DNA from: Spinacia oleracea
Lineage: Eukaryota; Streptophyta; Magnoliopsida; Caryophyllales; Amaranthaceae
DNA length: 64,000 nucleotides
Direction: 5' to 3'
Assembly: GCF_020520425.1 (NCBI RefSeq)
Contig: NC_079490.1
Span: 4,340,001-4,404,000, forward strand
Part shown: in pieces, positions 63,794-64,000 of the stretch
Layout of the letters: the number at the start of each line of letters is the position of its first letter
How positions within the stretch are numbered: position 1 is the stretch's first letter
The notes under the pieces: generated by a model
What the model was told of the DNA's origin: nothing
Databases searched by the model: none
The model's input: only the letters and a program-made list of their open reading frames with translations
Made by a program: the position numbers and the translations under genes

Positions 63794-64000
63794 TGAAGGA
63801 AATAATGCCCTTGGTCCAAGTATGCATTCAATGATAAGTCTAATATATGCGGTTTAGTATTAATTAACAAGTTAATAATTCAGTGAGATCAAGTGAGCTG
63901 AATGCCTAGCTAGAGGCCGCTTCAGTTCAAGTGGAATTAATGATATTAATCCACAGCTTACTCTTGACTGAACCCGTAGGGTCACACAAATAGTACGTAA
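63794..64000. mobile_element. start of a Copia-type LTR inserted in the antisense-gene intron
   Basis: Homology to the first Tat copy stops at 63793 and a new sequence begins TGAAGGAAATAATGCCCTTGG, which I recognise from memory as the start of a common plant Angela/SIRE-like Copia LTR. It continues to the window end (GGGTCACACAAATAGTACGTA). The target duplication and the rest are outside. Confidence 0.7.

Larger units (their letters stand above)
61791..64000 (-). mobile_element. second Tat element, partial (runs off the right edge)
   Basis: The order LTR, purine tract, antisense-gene promoter and antisense exon 1 repeats that of 47816-49800. The body is interrupted at 63794 by a Copia-type LTR and then leaves the window. 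Confidence 0.9.

Overview
The window is plant nuclear DNA: AT-rich, with intron-containing genes using GT..AG splice sites, plant TATA boxes, tRNA-derived SINEs, Stowaway, Tourist and CACTA-type MITEs, and large LTR and LINE retroelements. Repeat content suggests a eudicot, possibly Caryophyllales (beet/spinach relatives), but that assignment is an impression from memory, not something the sequence proves.

Layout. 1-6.1 kb: the edge of a minus-strand gene, a SINE, a pair of about 0.5 kb direct repeats (1272-1776 and 5621-6109), a hAT-like element, and a small Cys-rich membrane-protein gene (minus, 2735-3115, with an intron in its 5' UTR). 6.1-9.5 kb: a CACTA element carrying a nested SINE, then a 43-residue metallothionein gene whose single intron holds a Stowaway MITE and a SINE. 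9.5-13.5 kb: gene-free, with a long-TIR foldback element and MITEs. 13.5-21.5 kb: a ten-exon gene for a GPI-anchored-type aspartic protease (A36/A39-like, 483 aa). 22.3-26.1 kb: a five-exon minus-strand gene for a plastid-type NTF2-like/DUF2358 protein (303 aa) with tandem duplications in three introns.

27-60 kb is a cluster of minus-strand F-box genes (MANLNQLET family) taken apart by transposons. One gene is split between 28.2 and 37.6 kb by a block made of a 116-bp duplicated F-box piece, a promoter and first exons of an inositol-pyrophosphate-phosphatase-like (PFA-DSP) gene, and an L1-type LINE with two open ORFs; its C-terminal half also carries a SINE. The best-preserved F-box gene (43.8-45.0 kb) lost its last few codons to a Copia element (TSD CGAGG). 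The last was split by an 11.7-kb Ty3/gypsy element of the Tat type (47816-59495, TSD GTCAT).

That Tat element is the most interesting object. It has two 425-bp LTRs that differ by one base as I read them, an unbroken 1917-codon gag-pol with a second RNase H domain on the minus strand, and, on the opposite strand, a six-exon gene of 997 codons with its own TATA box. The two genes converge on a 46-bp tandem array. A second copy of the LTR and first antisense exon starts at 61.8 kb and is interrupted at 63794 by another Copia-type LTR that runs off the window.

All exon boundaries were derived by eye from reading frame, phase and GT/AG signals; no alignment or RNA evidence was available.
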